From: Lotus japonicus
Lineage: Eukaryota > Streptophyta > Magnoliopsida > Fabales > Fabaceae
DNA: 64,000 nt
Assembly: GCF_012489685.1 (NCBI RefSeq)
Contig: NC_080042.1
Span: 436,501 to 500,500 of the forward strand
Direction: 5' to 3'
Under the pieces are notes generated by a model. It did not search any database. It saw nothing but the letters and a program-made list of their open reading frames with translations, and was not told where the DNA came from. A program made the position numbers and the translations under genes. Positions 10,438 to 19,787 of this stretch are shown here, piece by piece (position 1 is the stretch's first letter; each line of letters opens with the position of its first letter).

Positions 10438-12704
10438 ATGGATTGTGATGAAGACCCTCCTCAAAACCCAGCTAAAAGGTCAAATTCTTACTCTCCATTA
10501 TGTTTTTAATTACATTTTTTTGTTCATTTTGATCACCATGCATGATCAATTGAGTGAAATCTAGCTCTTAACTAAACAATGGGGTTTGTACCCAATTTAT
10601 ATTCATGAGCATTTGTGTGGGGGTGATGAGTATCCTCTACTATAATTGTCAAAACATGCTTTAGTGTTTGGTCTCATCTCTGCATGTTGTGAATTTCATC
10701 TAAAAAAATTCAATTAAAATGAATGGTAGAATCTGTTGTGGAATCTTCAAATGCATTAAACTCATCTGTTGTGTATAATTGTTTATTTGTATAAGCTTGT
10801 TGAGAGAATTGCTGATTTCTTCATTCCTACAGGCACAAATGCTCAGCATGCTATAAGCAGTATAAGAAGAAAGAATCTCTGATCGAGCACATGAAGGCCT
10901 CATATCACTCTGTCCATCAGCCCAGATGTGGTGTCTGTCAAAAGTATTGCAAATCTTTCAAATCCCTAAGGGAACATCTTTTCGGTTAGTTATAAGTGCT
11001 TATTCAATCAACATTATTGCCTGCATGTTACGACTTTCGATTCACTATATAACTTTTTTGTGCCCTTTTGGTTTCCTGTGTTATAGGTCCTTTGCCAAAA
11101 GGTGTTTGTTCCAAGATTTTCTCTAAATAGGGTTGTCTGCTTTGCTTGACACTATTTGACAGCCCCAGGTCTCTCGGTGAGCATAGAGTGACATGTCGCC
11201 TATCATCTCCTGGTCCTGTACCCCTAGTAAGTCAGTTATGGACAACATAAGGCATTTAAATGAAACAAATTTCCTTTTGTGCCATTCGCTTGGACCAGGC
11301 AAAGAAATTTGCTTACAATTAATGTTTCTTGTATTCTGTTTTGTGTTAATGTAAGGAAGTTTACGTTGTGTGCCGTCCTGTTACAGGGAGTATACACAAT
11401 GCCCTATATAGGCTCCCAAATTGATCTTCGTGATTCGTCTGATGAAAATCACCCTGGAGCTGTTGCAATAGACTGTGAAAGAGTTGGTGGTGGAAGTGAT
11501 GGATTGCTAGAACTTTGTGTAAGAGTATGCTTGGTTGATGAAGATGAGAATTTACTTTACCATGCATATGTACAACCTCCAATCCCTGTTACAAACTATA
11601 GGTACTTCAACCTTGTGTGATTGTTTTCCTTTACTGTGAAATAGAAAGGTGGATAAGGATATAAATATGCTGGGGTTGACTTTACTTGACATTTTTCAGA
11701 CATGATATAACTGGGATAACAGAAGATGATCTTAGAGATGCGAGGCCCCTTAAAGAAGTTCAAGAGAAGATATTGCAAATTTTATACAATGGAGAATTCA
11801 TGAGCAAAGTTAGATTGGACGGAGGGAAGGCCAGGTTTCTTGTTGGGCATGCATTAGCACATGATTTAGATTGCTTGAAAAATTAACTATCCATATCACA
11901 TGCTGAGGTGGGTGTTTCTTCACTAACTTACTCAGTTATGCTCAATCATTCCAAAATTGTTCTTGATAACCATGTCATTCACTTATTTTATTTATTTTCC
12001 CCAGTGTTGTTAAATAGCGGATATAGCGGTGCTATAGCATAGGCATAGCGCTCTAAGGACTCACCACTAACCGCTATTTGCCACCATTTTCTGCTCTAAG
12101 GGCTTGAAATAGCGGATATATGTATTTATTGGAATTAACATCTTTGCTTATATTTTGTGTTGCAGAGACACTTCAATGTACCGTCCATTGATGAAAACAA
12201 ACTTTGCTAGCCATTCACTCAAGTATCTTACCAGAACATATCTAGGGCAAGTCAATTTTCTCATGACGCTTTCAGTCTTGTGTTGGTTCTTCGAATTTTG
12301 AGTTTTCCTTTATATTTCACTTTATCTATCTTTTCCACTTATATGTATATTGACCTTCTGTTTGATTGAAGTTCATAAATTGACATAATGAGCTGCTATA
12401 GTAATCTGATCCTATATTGTTTTTAACTGACAACTTTGGCTTTACAGTTATGATATCCAATGCGGCACTTATGACCCATATGAAGATAGTATTTCTGCAA
12501 TGAGGTTGTATAAGAAAAATGTGAGGTCAAAATCATCAGGGGAAAAACTGCGGAACATTGACTCCAAATAACAACTTTGTCGGCAAGTTTGATGGTTGGA
12601 TATCTAAGGAACTTGACAACCTCACACCAGATGAACTCTTTGACATGTCAAAATCAGACTACAAGTGTTGGTGTTTGGATTTGAAACCAAGATTGGCAGC
12701 CTGA
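10438..12704 (+). pseudogene. C2H2 zinc finger / DEDDh exonuclease (REXO4/ISG20-like), degraded
   Basis: Seven exons can be placed by splice signals and family similarity: 10438-10478, 10833-10984, 11087-11226, 11387-11601, 11700-11907, 12166-12246 and 12448-12704. Exons 2-3 encode a C2H2 finger (C-x2-C ... H-x6-H) and a second Cys/His cluster. Exons 4-7 encode a DEDDh 3'-5' exonuclease: ExoI D-C-E (VAIDCERVGGG), ExoII VGHALAHDLDCL and ExoIII DPYEDS. Plant relatives are predicted RNA exonucleases. Lesions: an in-frame TAG at 11128-11130 in exon 3, an extra A in the run 11878-11882 that shifts exon 5, and an extra A near 12566-12568 that shifts the C-terminus, after which the family ending 'YKCWCLD' is readable in another frame. 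The intron after 12246 uses a GC donor (GCAAGT). Splice sites and domain order are preserved, so decay is recent, or the two A-run shifts are sequencing errors; the TAG is less easily explained that way. Confidence 0.8.
12002..12120. mobile_element. Remnant of a hAT-like element in intron 5
   Basis: Starts with CAGTGTTGTTAAATAGCGG, the same end as the hAT-like element at 1297-2343, and contains more ATAGCGG words. No opposite inverted end or target duplication was found, so only a fragment remains. Confidence 0.55.
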
Positions 12705-12721
12705 TCTATTGATCATTGCTT

Positions 12722-13163
12722 CTGTTCATAGCATCATGTAGTAGTTCATATTTCTTTAGAAACTATGGAAATTGGAAGGGGGAAATTGTTTCGCAATGAT
12801 CCTTTCTGTGTTTTTATCTTTCTATGCGTTAGTGTTATCCTCTAGGACAGAGAAAAGAAATTGTGTGTTCAATTGGAACATGAAAGGAGTTTGGAACATG
12901 AACATATGAGGTTTGATTCACTCAACCCCAGTTTTTCTTCAATCACATCTCCAATCACATTTTCGTCTTGTTTTTCGGTTTTAGCACAATTGTAGGTAAA
13001 ATAGCATGTTGTTAGTAACTTGAAACTCTTGGTTCAAAGTTGTGGTGTTATTAGTGTTACGTTTAATTTGGCTTTGGAATCCAATCAAAGAAAATGCAAT
13101 CACCTTTTAAACAGAATAAACCATACTTACTATTTTGGTTTAAATAACTAACAACATTGTGTT
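12722..13163 (+). repeat. Inverted duplication, left arm outer part
   Basis: Nearly identical to the reverse complement of the distal part of 26104-26930. It begins 17 bp after the exonuclease pseudogene's end. Its last 5 bp, GTGTT (13159-13163), are the target duplication of element E1, which interrupts the arm. Confidence 0.9.
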
Positions 13164-14371
13164 TGTAAGATCAAGTTTTGATCTAGTAGTACAACTCTAT
13201 GTTTTGATGATTACAAGTTAACCTTTTGATATGAACAATTGTGGTACTCTAACGTGTTTTTCTGAGTGTGCTATTTACAGGCTCTGACCTCAACTCAATC
13301 TCACACAAATCAGAAGCACTGTGTATAAAGAGCAACCCAAGCAACGCTTTCGCATTCACCATGTTCAGTATGAACAGTGGAAAAGCTTCAGAAGTTCTGA
13401 AGTTATACAAACTCTGATGTGGACTCAGTCACTAGAAGCTCTGAAGATCCAGAAAGTCTGATAACCAAGAAACACTGAAGGCTCAGATATTCTGATGGTG
13501 TAGAAGACTCTGAAGATCCAGAAGCTGAATAGTGGAAACTCTGATGTCCAGAAGCAAGATACTCTGAAGACCATGTTCTTCCCTCTGAGTTCAGAATCAG
13601 AAGAAACAATGGTCAGAGGATCTGGGCTTTCCCTCTGACTCTGATCAACCGGCTTCACAAGTTCCAATATGAAGCATTCCCCTGATCAGAAGTCTCCTAG
13701 GTTTAAAGGTCAAGTCGCTATCCAAGTACAAAAGCAACTGTACCTTCCTGACGACCTACCTAACAGTCTCAGACACAGCAGAAGCTGGATTTTCCAGAAC
13801 TACCCTCCAACGGTAGCATTTCCCATGCAACACTCAACCCTAATCCTTGGAGTATATAAAGAGGCTGAAGACTGAAAGAAACGGCTAGAAGCATTCACAT
13901 ACGCGCAAGACAAACTTAAATTCTTCTAAGCTTTCTTTCATCTGAAATTCATTGAGTTTACTATTAGCTTTTTAGAAGCAATTCTCTTGTAAACAATTCT
14001 TTGATAAACAGTTTGTTTAGTTCCTTTAGGAGATCAAGGTTGATCGGATCCTAGAGAAGACTAAGAGAGTGAATCTTAGTGTGAGCTAAGTCAGTGTAAT
14101 TGTTAGTCACTTGTAGGTTTCAAGTGCAGTTGTAACTCTTACCTGATTAGTGGATTGCCTTCATTCTAAGAAGGAAGAAATCACCTTAACGGGTGGACTG
14201 GAGTAGCTTGAGTGATTTATCAAGTGAACCAGGATAAAATCCTTGTGTGCTTTTCTATCTCTTATCTTTAGCACTTAAGTTCTCGAAAGATTTGTCAAAA
14301 TCTTTAAGGTGGAAGTTTTATACTGAAAACGTTATTCAAACCCCCCCTTTCTACCGTTTTTCATACCTTCA
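13164..14371 (+). repeat. E1 5' LTR
   Basis: Begins TGTAAGATCAAG and ends TACCTTCA (TG...CA). The U3 part (about 13380-13660) is packed with CTCTGAAGATCCAGAAG-like words. Short open frames inside it on either strand are not genes. Confidence 0.95.
13853..13860 (+). promoter_or_regulatory. TATA box of E1 5' LTR
   Basis: TATATAAA in the context CCTTGGAGTATATAAAGAGG. The same position in the 3' LTR is 24764-24771. Transcription would be expected to start about 30 bp downstream. Confidence 0.75.
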
Positions 14372-14373
14372 AT

Positions 14374-14385
14374 TGGTATCAGAGC
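14374..14385 (+). other. E1 primer binding site (tRNA-Met)
   Basis: TGGTATCAGAGC, two bases after the LTR end, is complementary to the 3' end of initiator tRNA-Met, the usual primer of plant Ty1/copia elements. Confidence 0.9.
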
Positions 14386-14443
14386 GCAAGTTCTGATTAC
14401 CACACCTAACAGTGTTCAGTGATCCGGGCCGGTGTGAAAAACA

Positions 14444-16354
14444 ATGGCTGCCACCACCAGTGAAACTCAAAGAGATGGTTACAATGCAAAGCCTCCTATG
14501 TTCGACGGTCAAAGGTTCGAATATTGGAAAGATAGACTGGAAAGTTTCTTTCTGGGTTTCGATGCAGATCTCTGGGATATTATTGTGGATGGCTACGAGC
14601 GTCCAGTTGATGCAGATGGCAAGAAGATCCCAAGGTCAGAGATGACTGCAGATCAAAAGAAGCTGTACTCACAACATCACAAAGCAAGAGCAATTCTTCT
14701 AAGTGCTATTTCCTATGAAGAGTACCTGAAGATTACAGATCGTGAGTTTGCGAAAGGCATTTTCGAATCTCTGAAGATGTCTCATGAAGGAAACAAGAAA
14801 GTCAAAGAGTCAAAGGCATTGTCCTTGATCCAAAAGTATGAATCCTTCATCATGGAGCCAAATGAGTCCATTGAAGAAATGTTCTCCAGATTTCAGTTGC
14901 TTGTAGCTGGCATACGACCTCTCAACAAGAGCTACACAACAAAAGATCATGTCATAAGGGTCATCAGGTGTCTTCCTGAAAGTTGGATGCCTTTAGTGAC
15001 TTCAATAGAGCTCACGAGAGACGTTGAGAATATGAGTTTAGAAGAACTCATCAGCATTTTGAAATGCCATGAGCTGAAGCGCTCAGAGATGCAAGATCTG
15101 AGGAAAAAGTCCATAGCCTTGAAATCTAAATCTGAAAAGGCTAAGGTTGAGAAGTCAAAAGCTCTTCAAACTGAAGAAGAGGAATCTGAAGAAGCATCAG
15201 AAGATTCTGATGAAGATGAGCTGACTCTGATCTCCAAGAGACTCAATCGCATCTGGAAGCACAGGCAGAGCAAATACAAAGGCTCTGGAAAGGCAAAAGG
15301 AAAGTCTGAATCGTCAGGTCAGAAGAAGTCCTCACTTAAGGAAGTCACATGCTTTGAGTGCAAAGAATCAGGGCACTACAAAAGTGACTGTCCAAAATTG
15401 AAGAAGGACAAGAAGCCAAAGAAGCACTTCAAGACAAAGAAGAGTCTGATGGTGACATTTGATGAATCAGAGTCAGAGGATGTTGACTCTGATGGTGAAG
15501 TCCAAGGACTCATGGCTATTGTCAAAGGCAAGGAAGCAGAGTCAAAGGAAGTTGTTGACTCTGACTCAGAATCAGAAGGAAATCCTAACTCAGACGATGA
15601 AAATGAGGTATTCGCTTCTTTCTCTACCTCTGAACTGAAACATGCATTGTCTGATATTATGGATAAGTATAACTCCTTATTGTCTAAGCATAAGAAGCTG
15701 AAAAAGAACTTATCTGCTGTCTCCAAGACTCCTTCTGAACATGAGAAAATTATTTCTGATTTGAAAAATGATAATCATGCCTTGATCAATTCTAACTCTG
15801 TGCTTAAGAACCAGATTGCTAAGTTAGAAGAAATTGTTGCCTGTGATGCCTCTAATTGTAGAAATGAATCTAAGTATGAAAAGTCTTTTCAAAGATTCCT
15901 AGCTAAAAGCGTGGATAGAAGCTTAATGGCTTCAATGATCTATGGCGTAAGCAGAAATGGAATGCATGGCATTGGCTATTCTAAACCAATTAGAAATGAG
16001 CCCTCTGTGTCTAAAGCTAAATCCTTGTATGAATGCTTTGTTCCCTCTGGTACCATATTGCCTGATTCTGTACCTGCTAAAGTTGCTAAAAACCCTCTTA
16101 AAAAGGGATCTTTCTCTATGACTAAATATCATGCAAATATTCCTTTAAAATATCATGTTGAGACACCCAAGGTGATCAGAACCTCTGAGGTAACTAACAA
16201 GAGAGGACCCAGAAAGTGGGTACCTAAGGACAAGATTATCTATGTTGCAGATATCCTTGATAACTCCACTGAAACACCAATCATGGTATCTGGACAGTGG
16301 ATGCTCGCGTCACATGACGGGAGAAAGGCGTATGTTCCGAGAGCTGAAACTTAA
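14444..16354 (+). CDS. gag: E1 Gag polyprotein
   Basis: The 636-residue capsid/nucleocapsid protein builds the retrotransposon particle and packages RNA. Residues 1-60 hold the conserved copia Gag start ([16 protein letters not shown]), followed by a UBN2-type Gag domain to about 240. Residues 240-300 are Glu/Ser/Lys-rich. A CCHC zinc knuckle, [14 protein letters not shown], lies at 303-316. Acidic Ser/Asp-rich stretches and a coiled-coil-like segment (about 425-475) follow. The start ATG is the first after the primer site (GTGAAAAACAATGG). The last 160 bases of the open pol frame region overlap pol, which lies in the +1 frame, so Gag-Pol needs a frameshift or other recoding. The frame is intact and long, as in other Sireviruses. 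Confidence 0.93.
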   Translation: MAATTSETQRDGYNAKPPMFDGQRFEYWKDRLESFFLGFDADLWDIIVDGYERPVDADGKKIPRSEMTADQKKLYSQHHKARAILLSAISYEEYLKITDREFAKGIFESLKMSHEGNKKVKESKALSLIQKYESFIMEPNESIEEMFSRFQLLVAGIRPLNKSYTTKDHVIRVIRCLPESWMPLVTSIELTRDVENMSLEELISILKCHELKRSEMQDLRKKSIALKSKSEKAKVEKSKALQTEEEESEEASEDSDEDELTLISKRLNRIWKHRQSKYKGSGKAKGKSESSGQKKSSLKEVTCFECKESGHYKSDCPKLKKDKKPKKHFKTKKSLMVTFDESESEDVDSDGEVQGLMAIVKGKEAESKEVVDSDSESEGNPNSDDENEVFASFSTSELKHALSDIMDKYNSLLSKHKKLKKNLSAVSKTPSEHEKIISDLKNDNHALINSNSVLKNQIAKLEEIVACDASNCRNESKYEKSFQRFLAKSVDRSLMASMIYGVSRNGMHGIGYSKPIRNEPSVSKAKSLYECFVPSGTILPDSVPAKVAKNPLKKGSFSMTKYHANIPLKYHVETPKVIRTSEVTNKRGPRKWVPKDKIIYVADILDNSTETPIMVSGQWMLASHDGRKAYVPRAET

Positions 16355-19346
16355 GCCTGGAGGCGAAGTTGGCTTTGGAGGAAATGAAAAGGGTAAAATT
16401 GTTGGTACTGGTACTATTTGTGTAGATAGTAGTCCATGCATTGATAATGTGTTATTGGTAGACGGCTTAACACATAACTTATTGTCTATAAGTCAATTAG
16501 CTGACAAGGGTTATGATGTTATATTCAATCAAAAGTCCTGCCGGGCTGTAAGTCAAATCGATGGCTCTGTTCTGTTTAACAGCAAGAGGAAGAACAACAT
16601 TTATAAGATCAGATTATCTGAGTTGGAGGCTCAGAATGTAAAGTGCCTTCTGTCTATTAATGAAGAGCAGTGGGTATGGCATAGACGGTTAGGGCATGCC
16701 AGTATGAGAAAGATTTCTCAGCTGAGCAAGCTAAACCTTGTCAGGGGCTTACCCAATCTGAAGTTCGCTTCAGACGCTCTTCGTGAAGCATGTCAGAAAG
16801 GCAAATTCACAAAAGTCCCTTTCAAGGCAAAGAATGTTGTCTCAACCTCAAGGCCGTTAGAACTTCTGCATATCGACCTTTTTGGACCAGTGAAAACTGA
16901 GTCTATAGGTGGCAAGAGATATGGGATGGTTATCGTTGATGACTATAGCCGCTGGACATGGGTAAAGTTTCTAACCCGCAAGGATGAGTCTCATGCTGTG
17001 TTCTCTACCTTCATTGCTCAAGTGCAAAACGAGAAGGCTTGTAGGATTGTGCGTGTCAGAAGTGACCATGGTGGAGAGTTTGAGAATGACAAGTTTGAGA
17101 GTCTGTTTGATTCCTATGGAATTGCACATGATTTCTCTTGTCCCAGAACTCCTCAACAAAATGGTGTTGTTGAGAGGAAGAACAGAACTCTTCAGGAGAT
17201 GGCTAGAACCATGCTCCAAGAAACTGGCATGGCTAAGCACTTTTGGGCAGAGGCAGTAAATACAGCATGTTACATTCAGAACAGAATCTCTGTGAGACCA
17301 ATTCTGAATAAGACTCCTTATGAATTGTGGAAGAACATAAAACCCAACATTTCTTATTTTCATCCTTTTGGCGGTGTTTGTTATGTTCTCAATACTAAGG
17401 ATAGATTGCATAAATTTGATGCTAAGTCTTCTAAGTGTCTATTACTCGGTTACTCTGAGAGATCTAAAGGTTTTAGATTTTATAATACTGATGCTAAGAC
17501 TATTGAAGAATCTATTCATGTTAGATTTGACGATAAGCTTGACTCTGACCAGTCAAAGCTAGTTGAAAAGTTTGCAGATTTAAGCATTAATGTTTCTGAC
17601 AAAGGCAAAGCTCCAGAGGAAGTTGAGCCAGAGGAAGATGAACCAGAGGAAGAAGCTGGTCCCTCTAACTCACAAACTCTGAAGAAGAGCAGAATCACTG
17701 CAGCTCACCCTAAGGAATTGATTTTGGGCAACAAAGACGAACCAGTCAGAACCAGATCTGCCTTCAGACCCTCTGAAGAGACCTTGCTCAGTCTGAAAGG
17801 ATTGGTGTCCTTAATTGAACCCAAGTCCATAGATGAAGCTCTTCAGGACAAGGATTGGATTCTGGCCATGGAAGAAGAATTGAATCAATTCTCCAAGAAC
17901 GATGTTTGGAGCTTAGTGAAGAAGCCTGAGAATGTCCATGTTATTGGAACGAAATGGGTATTCAGAAACAAGCTGAATGAGAAAGGAGATGTAGTCAGAA
18001 ACAAGGCAAGGCTAGTTGCTCAAGGCTACAGCCAGCAGGAAGGAATAGACTACACTGAAACATTTGCTCCAGTAGCAAGACTGGAGGCAATCAGACTGTT
18101 GATCTCTTTCTCAGTAAATCACAACATAGTTCTACATCAGATGGACGTGAAGAGTGCCTTCCTAAATGGTTATATCTCAGAGGAAGTCTATGTTCATCAA
18201 CCCCCAGGTTTTGAAGATGAGAAGAAACCAGACCATGTGTTCAAATTGAAGAAATCACTCTACGGTCTGAAGCAAGCTCCCAGAGCATGGTATGAGAGAC
18301 TTAGCTCATTCCTTCTGGAGAATGAGTTTGTAAGGGGTAAAGTAGATACAACTCTTTTTTGCAAGACTTATAAAGATGATATCTTAATTGTGCAAATTTA
18401 TGTTGATGATATTATATTTGGTTCTGCTAATCAATCTCTATGCAAAGAATTTTCTGAGATGATGCAGGCTGAATTTGAGATGAGTATGATGGGAGAATTA
18501 AAGTACTTTCTGGGAATACAAGTTGATCAAACACCAGAAGGAACATATATCCATCAGAGCAAGTACACTAAAGAACTTCTGAAGAAGTTCAATATGCTGG
18601 AATCTACAGTGGCCAAGACTCCAATGCATCCTACATGCATTCTGGAGAAAGAAGATAAAAGTGGTAAAGTATGTCAGAAGCTCTATCGTGGCATGATAGG
18701 TTCACTTCTATACTTAACTGCATCTAGGCCAGACATACTATTTAGTGTTCATTTATGTGCTCGTTTCCAATCAGATCCAAGGGAAACCCACTTAACTGCT
18801 GTTAAGAGGATCCTAAGGTATCTGAAAGGCACCACTAACCTTGGCTTGATGTATAAGAAAACATCAGAGTATAAGCTTTCAGGTTACTGTGATGCTGATT
18901 ATGCTGGAGATAGAACAGAGAGAAAAAGTACTTCTGGAAATTGTCAATTTCTGGGAAGCAATCTAGTCTCATGGGCAAGCAAGAGGCAATCAACCATTGC
19001 ACTATCAACTGCAGAGGCAGAATATATCTCAGCAGCAATATGCAGCACTCAGATGCTCTGGATGAAACATCAGCTGGAGGATTATCAGATCCTTGAGAGC
19101 AATATCCCAATCTATTGTGATAACACTGCTGCAATCTCATTGAGTAAGAATCCTATCTTGCATTCAAGGGCAAAGCACATTGAGGTAAAGTATCACTTTA
19201 TTAGAGATTATGTACAGAAGGGCGTACTTCTTCTGAAGTTTGTTGATACTGACCATCAATGGGCAGATATCTTTACAAAGCCCTTAGCAGAGGATAGATT
19301 TAATTTTATTCTGAAAAATCTAAACATGGACTTTTGTCCAGAGTGA
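16242..19346 (+). CDS. pol: E1 Pol polyprotein (PR-INT-RT-RNase H)
   Basis: Encodes the enzymes of reverse transcription and integration. Visible from the first Met of this frame: protease D-S-G at 18-20; integrase zinc region starting with H-R-R-L-G-H at 147; integrase D212, D275, E311 (35-residue D-E spacing); reverse transcriptase from about 550 with YVDD at 720-723; RNase H D884, E925, D960 and a DIFTKPL ending. The listed Met is only the first in an open frame that begins at 16194; expression is probably by shift from gag. Odd residues: R181 replaces the first Cys of the integrase C-x2-C pair that E2 and E3 keep (ALCEACQKGK), and Gly replaces Cys in PFGCVC. Integrase function is therefore doubtful although the frame is open. 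Confidence 0.92.
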   Translation: MLQISLITPLKHQSWYLDSGCSRHMTGERRMFRELKLKPGGEVGFGGNEKGKIVGTGTICVDSSPCIDNVLLVDGLTHNLLSISQLADKGYDVIFNQKSCRAVSQIDGSVLFNSKRKNNIYKIRLSELEAQNVKCLLSINEEQWVWHRRLGHASMRKISQLSKLNLVRGLPNLKFASDALREACQKGKFTKVPFKAKNVVSTSRPLELLHIDLFGPVKTESIGGKRYGMVIVDDYSRWTWVKFLTRKDESHAVFSTFIAQVQNEKACRIVRVRSDHGGEFENDKFESLFDSYGIAHDFSCPRTPQQNGVVERKNRTLQEMARTMLQETGMAKHFWAEAVNTACYIQNRISVRPILNKTPYELWKNIKPNISYFHPFGGVCYVLNTKDRLHKFDAKSSKCLLLGYSERSKGFRFYNTDAKTIEESIHVRFDDKLDSDQSKLVEKFADLSINVSDKGKAPEEVEPEEDEPEEEAGPSNSQTLKKSRITAAHPKELILGNKDEPVRTRSAFRPSEETLLSLKGLVSLIEPKSIDEALQDKDWILAMEEELNQFSKNDVWSLVKKPENVHVIGTKWVFRNKLNEKGDVVRNKARLVAQGYSQQEGIDYTETFAPVARLEAIRLLISFSVNHNIVLHQMDVKSAFLNGYISEEVYVHQPPGFEDEKKPDHVFKLKKSLYGLKQAPRAWYERLSSFLLENEFVRGKVDTTLFCKTYKDDILIVQIYVDDIIFGSANQSLCKEFSEMMQAEFEMSMMGELKYFLGIQVDQTPEGTYIHQSKYTKELLKKFNMLESTVAKTPMHPTCILEKEDKSGKVCQKLYRGMIGSLLYLTASRPDILFSVHLCARFQSDPRETHLTAVKRILRYLKGTTNLGLMYKKTSEYKLSGYCDADYAGDRTERKSTSGNCQFLGSNLVSWASKRQSTIALSTAEAEYISAAICSTQMLWMKHQLEDYQILESNIPIYCDNTAAISLSKNPILHSRAKHIEVKYHFIRDYVQKGVLLLKFVDTDHQWADIFTKPLAEDRFNFILKNLNMDFCPE

Positions 19347-19590
19347 AGATGGATCAGAACCTCTGACTATGATACTTCTTGATCAGAAGATGTCTAGTCC
19401 AGAAGGTAACTCAATCAGAGTGTGTGTACCCACTGGTACTGACTCTGAAGCTGAGACAGCAACACGTGTGTCAACATTTCTGATGCATAGTTCCTTGTGC
19501 CCGTGTGACAGTCTGTTATGATTGCGTGTAGATGTGCTTCTCTCCTGTGTGTGATTTGTGTATTTACTGTTACTATCTATCTTTAATTTT

Positions 19591-19787
19591 CAACCGTTGA
19601 TCTTAAAGTGCTTTTTGAATCAACAACGGTTATTTGTCAAAACCCACTATACACACACGATCTCTTTCACTTCCGGTTTTTACTCTCTCTCTCTGCTTTT
19701 TGAAACCGCTTATCCTCGATTTCTCTCTCGATCTCTCTTCATCCTTCAACCTTCATCTTCTACCTCAAACCTTCAACCGCTTCAAAA
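19591..19787 (+). promoter_or_regulatory. Candidate leader/promoter of E1 third ORF
   Basis: Contains AACCGTTGA (from 19592) and its near-inverse CAACGGTT (19624-19631), then CCCACTATACACACAC (19643-19658), then a CT-rich leader up to the ATG at 19788. The same order is present in E2, E3 and E4. The AACCGTT/AACGGTT pair resembles MYB sites and the CTATACA stretch could be a weak TATA box. Function is inferred only. Confidence 0.45.

Noticed and set aside
13403..13667. 68- and 80-codon minus-strand frames in each SIRE-type LTR
   Set aside because: Products of the repeated CTCTGA/CCAGAAG words in U3, with no independent support.
16971..17411. 146-codon antisense frame in the integrase region, repeated in every element
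   Set aside because: Mirrors the highly conserved sense coding sequence. Its conservation is explained by pol, and it has no TATA box or leader.
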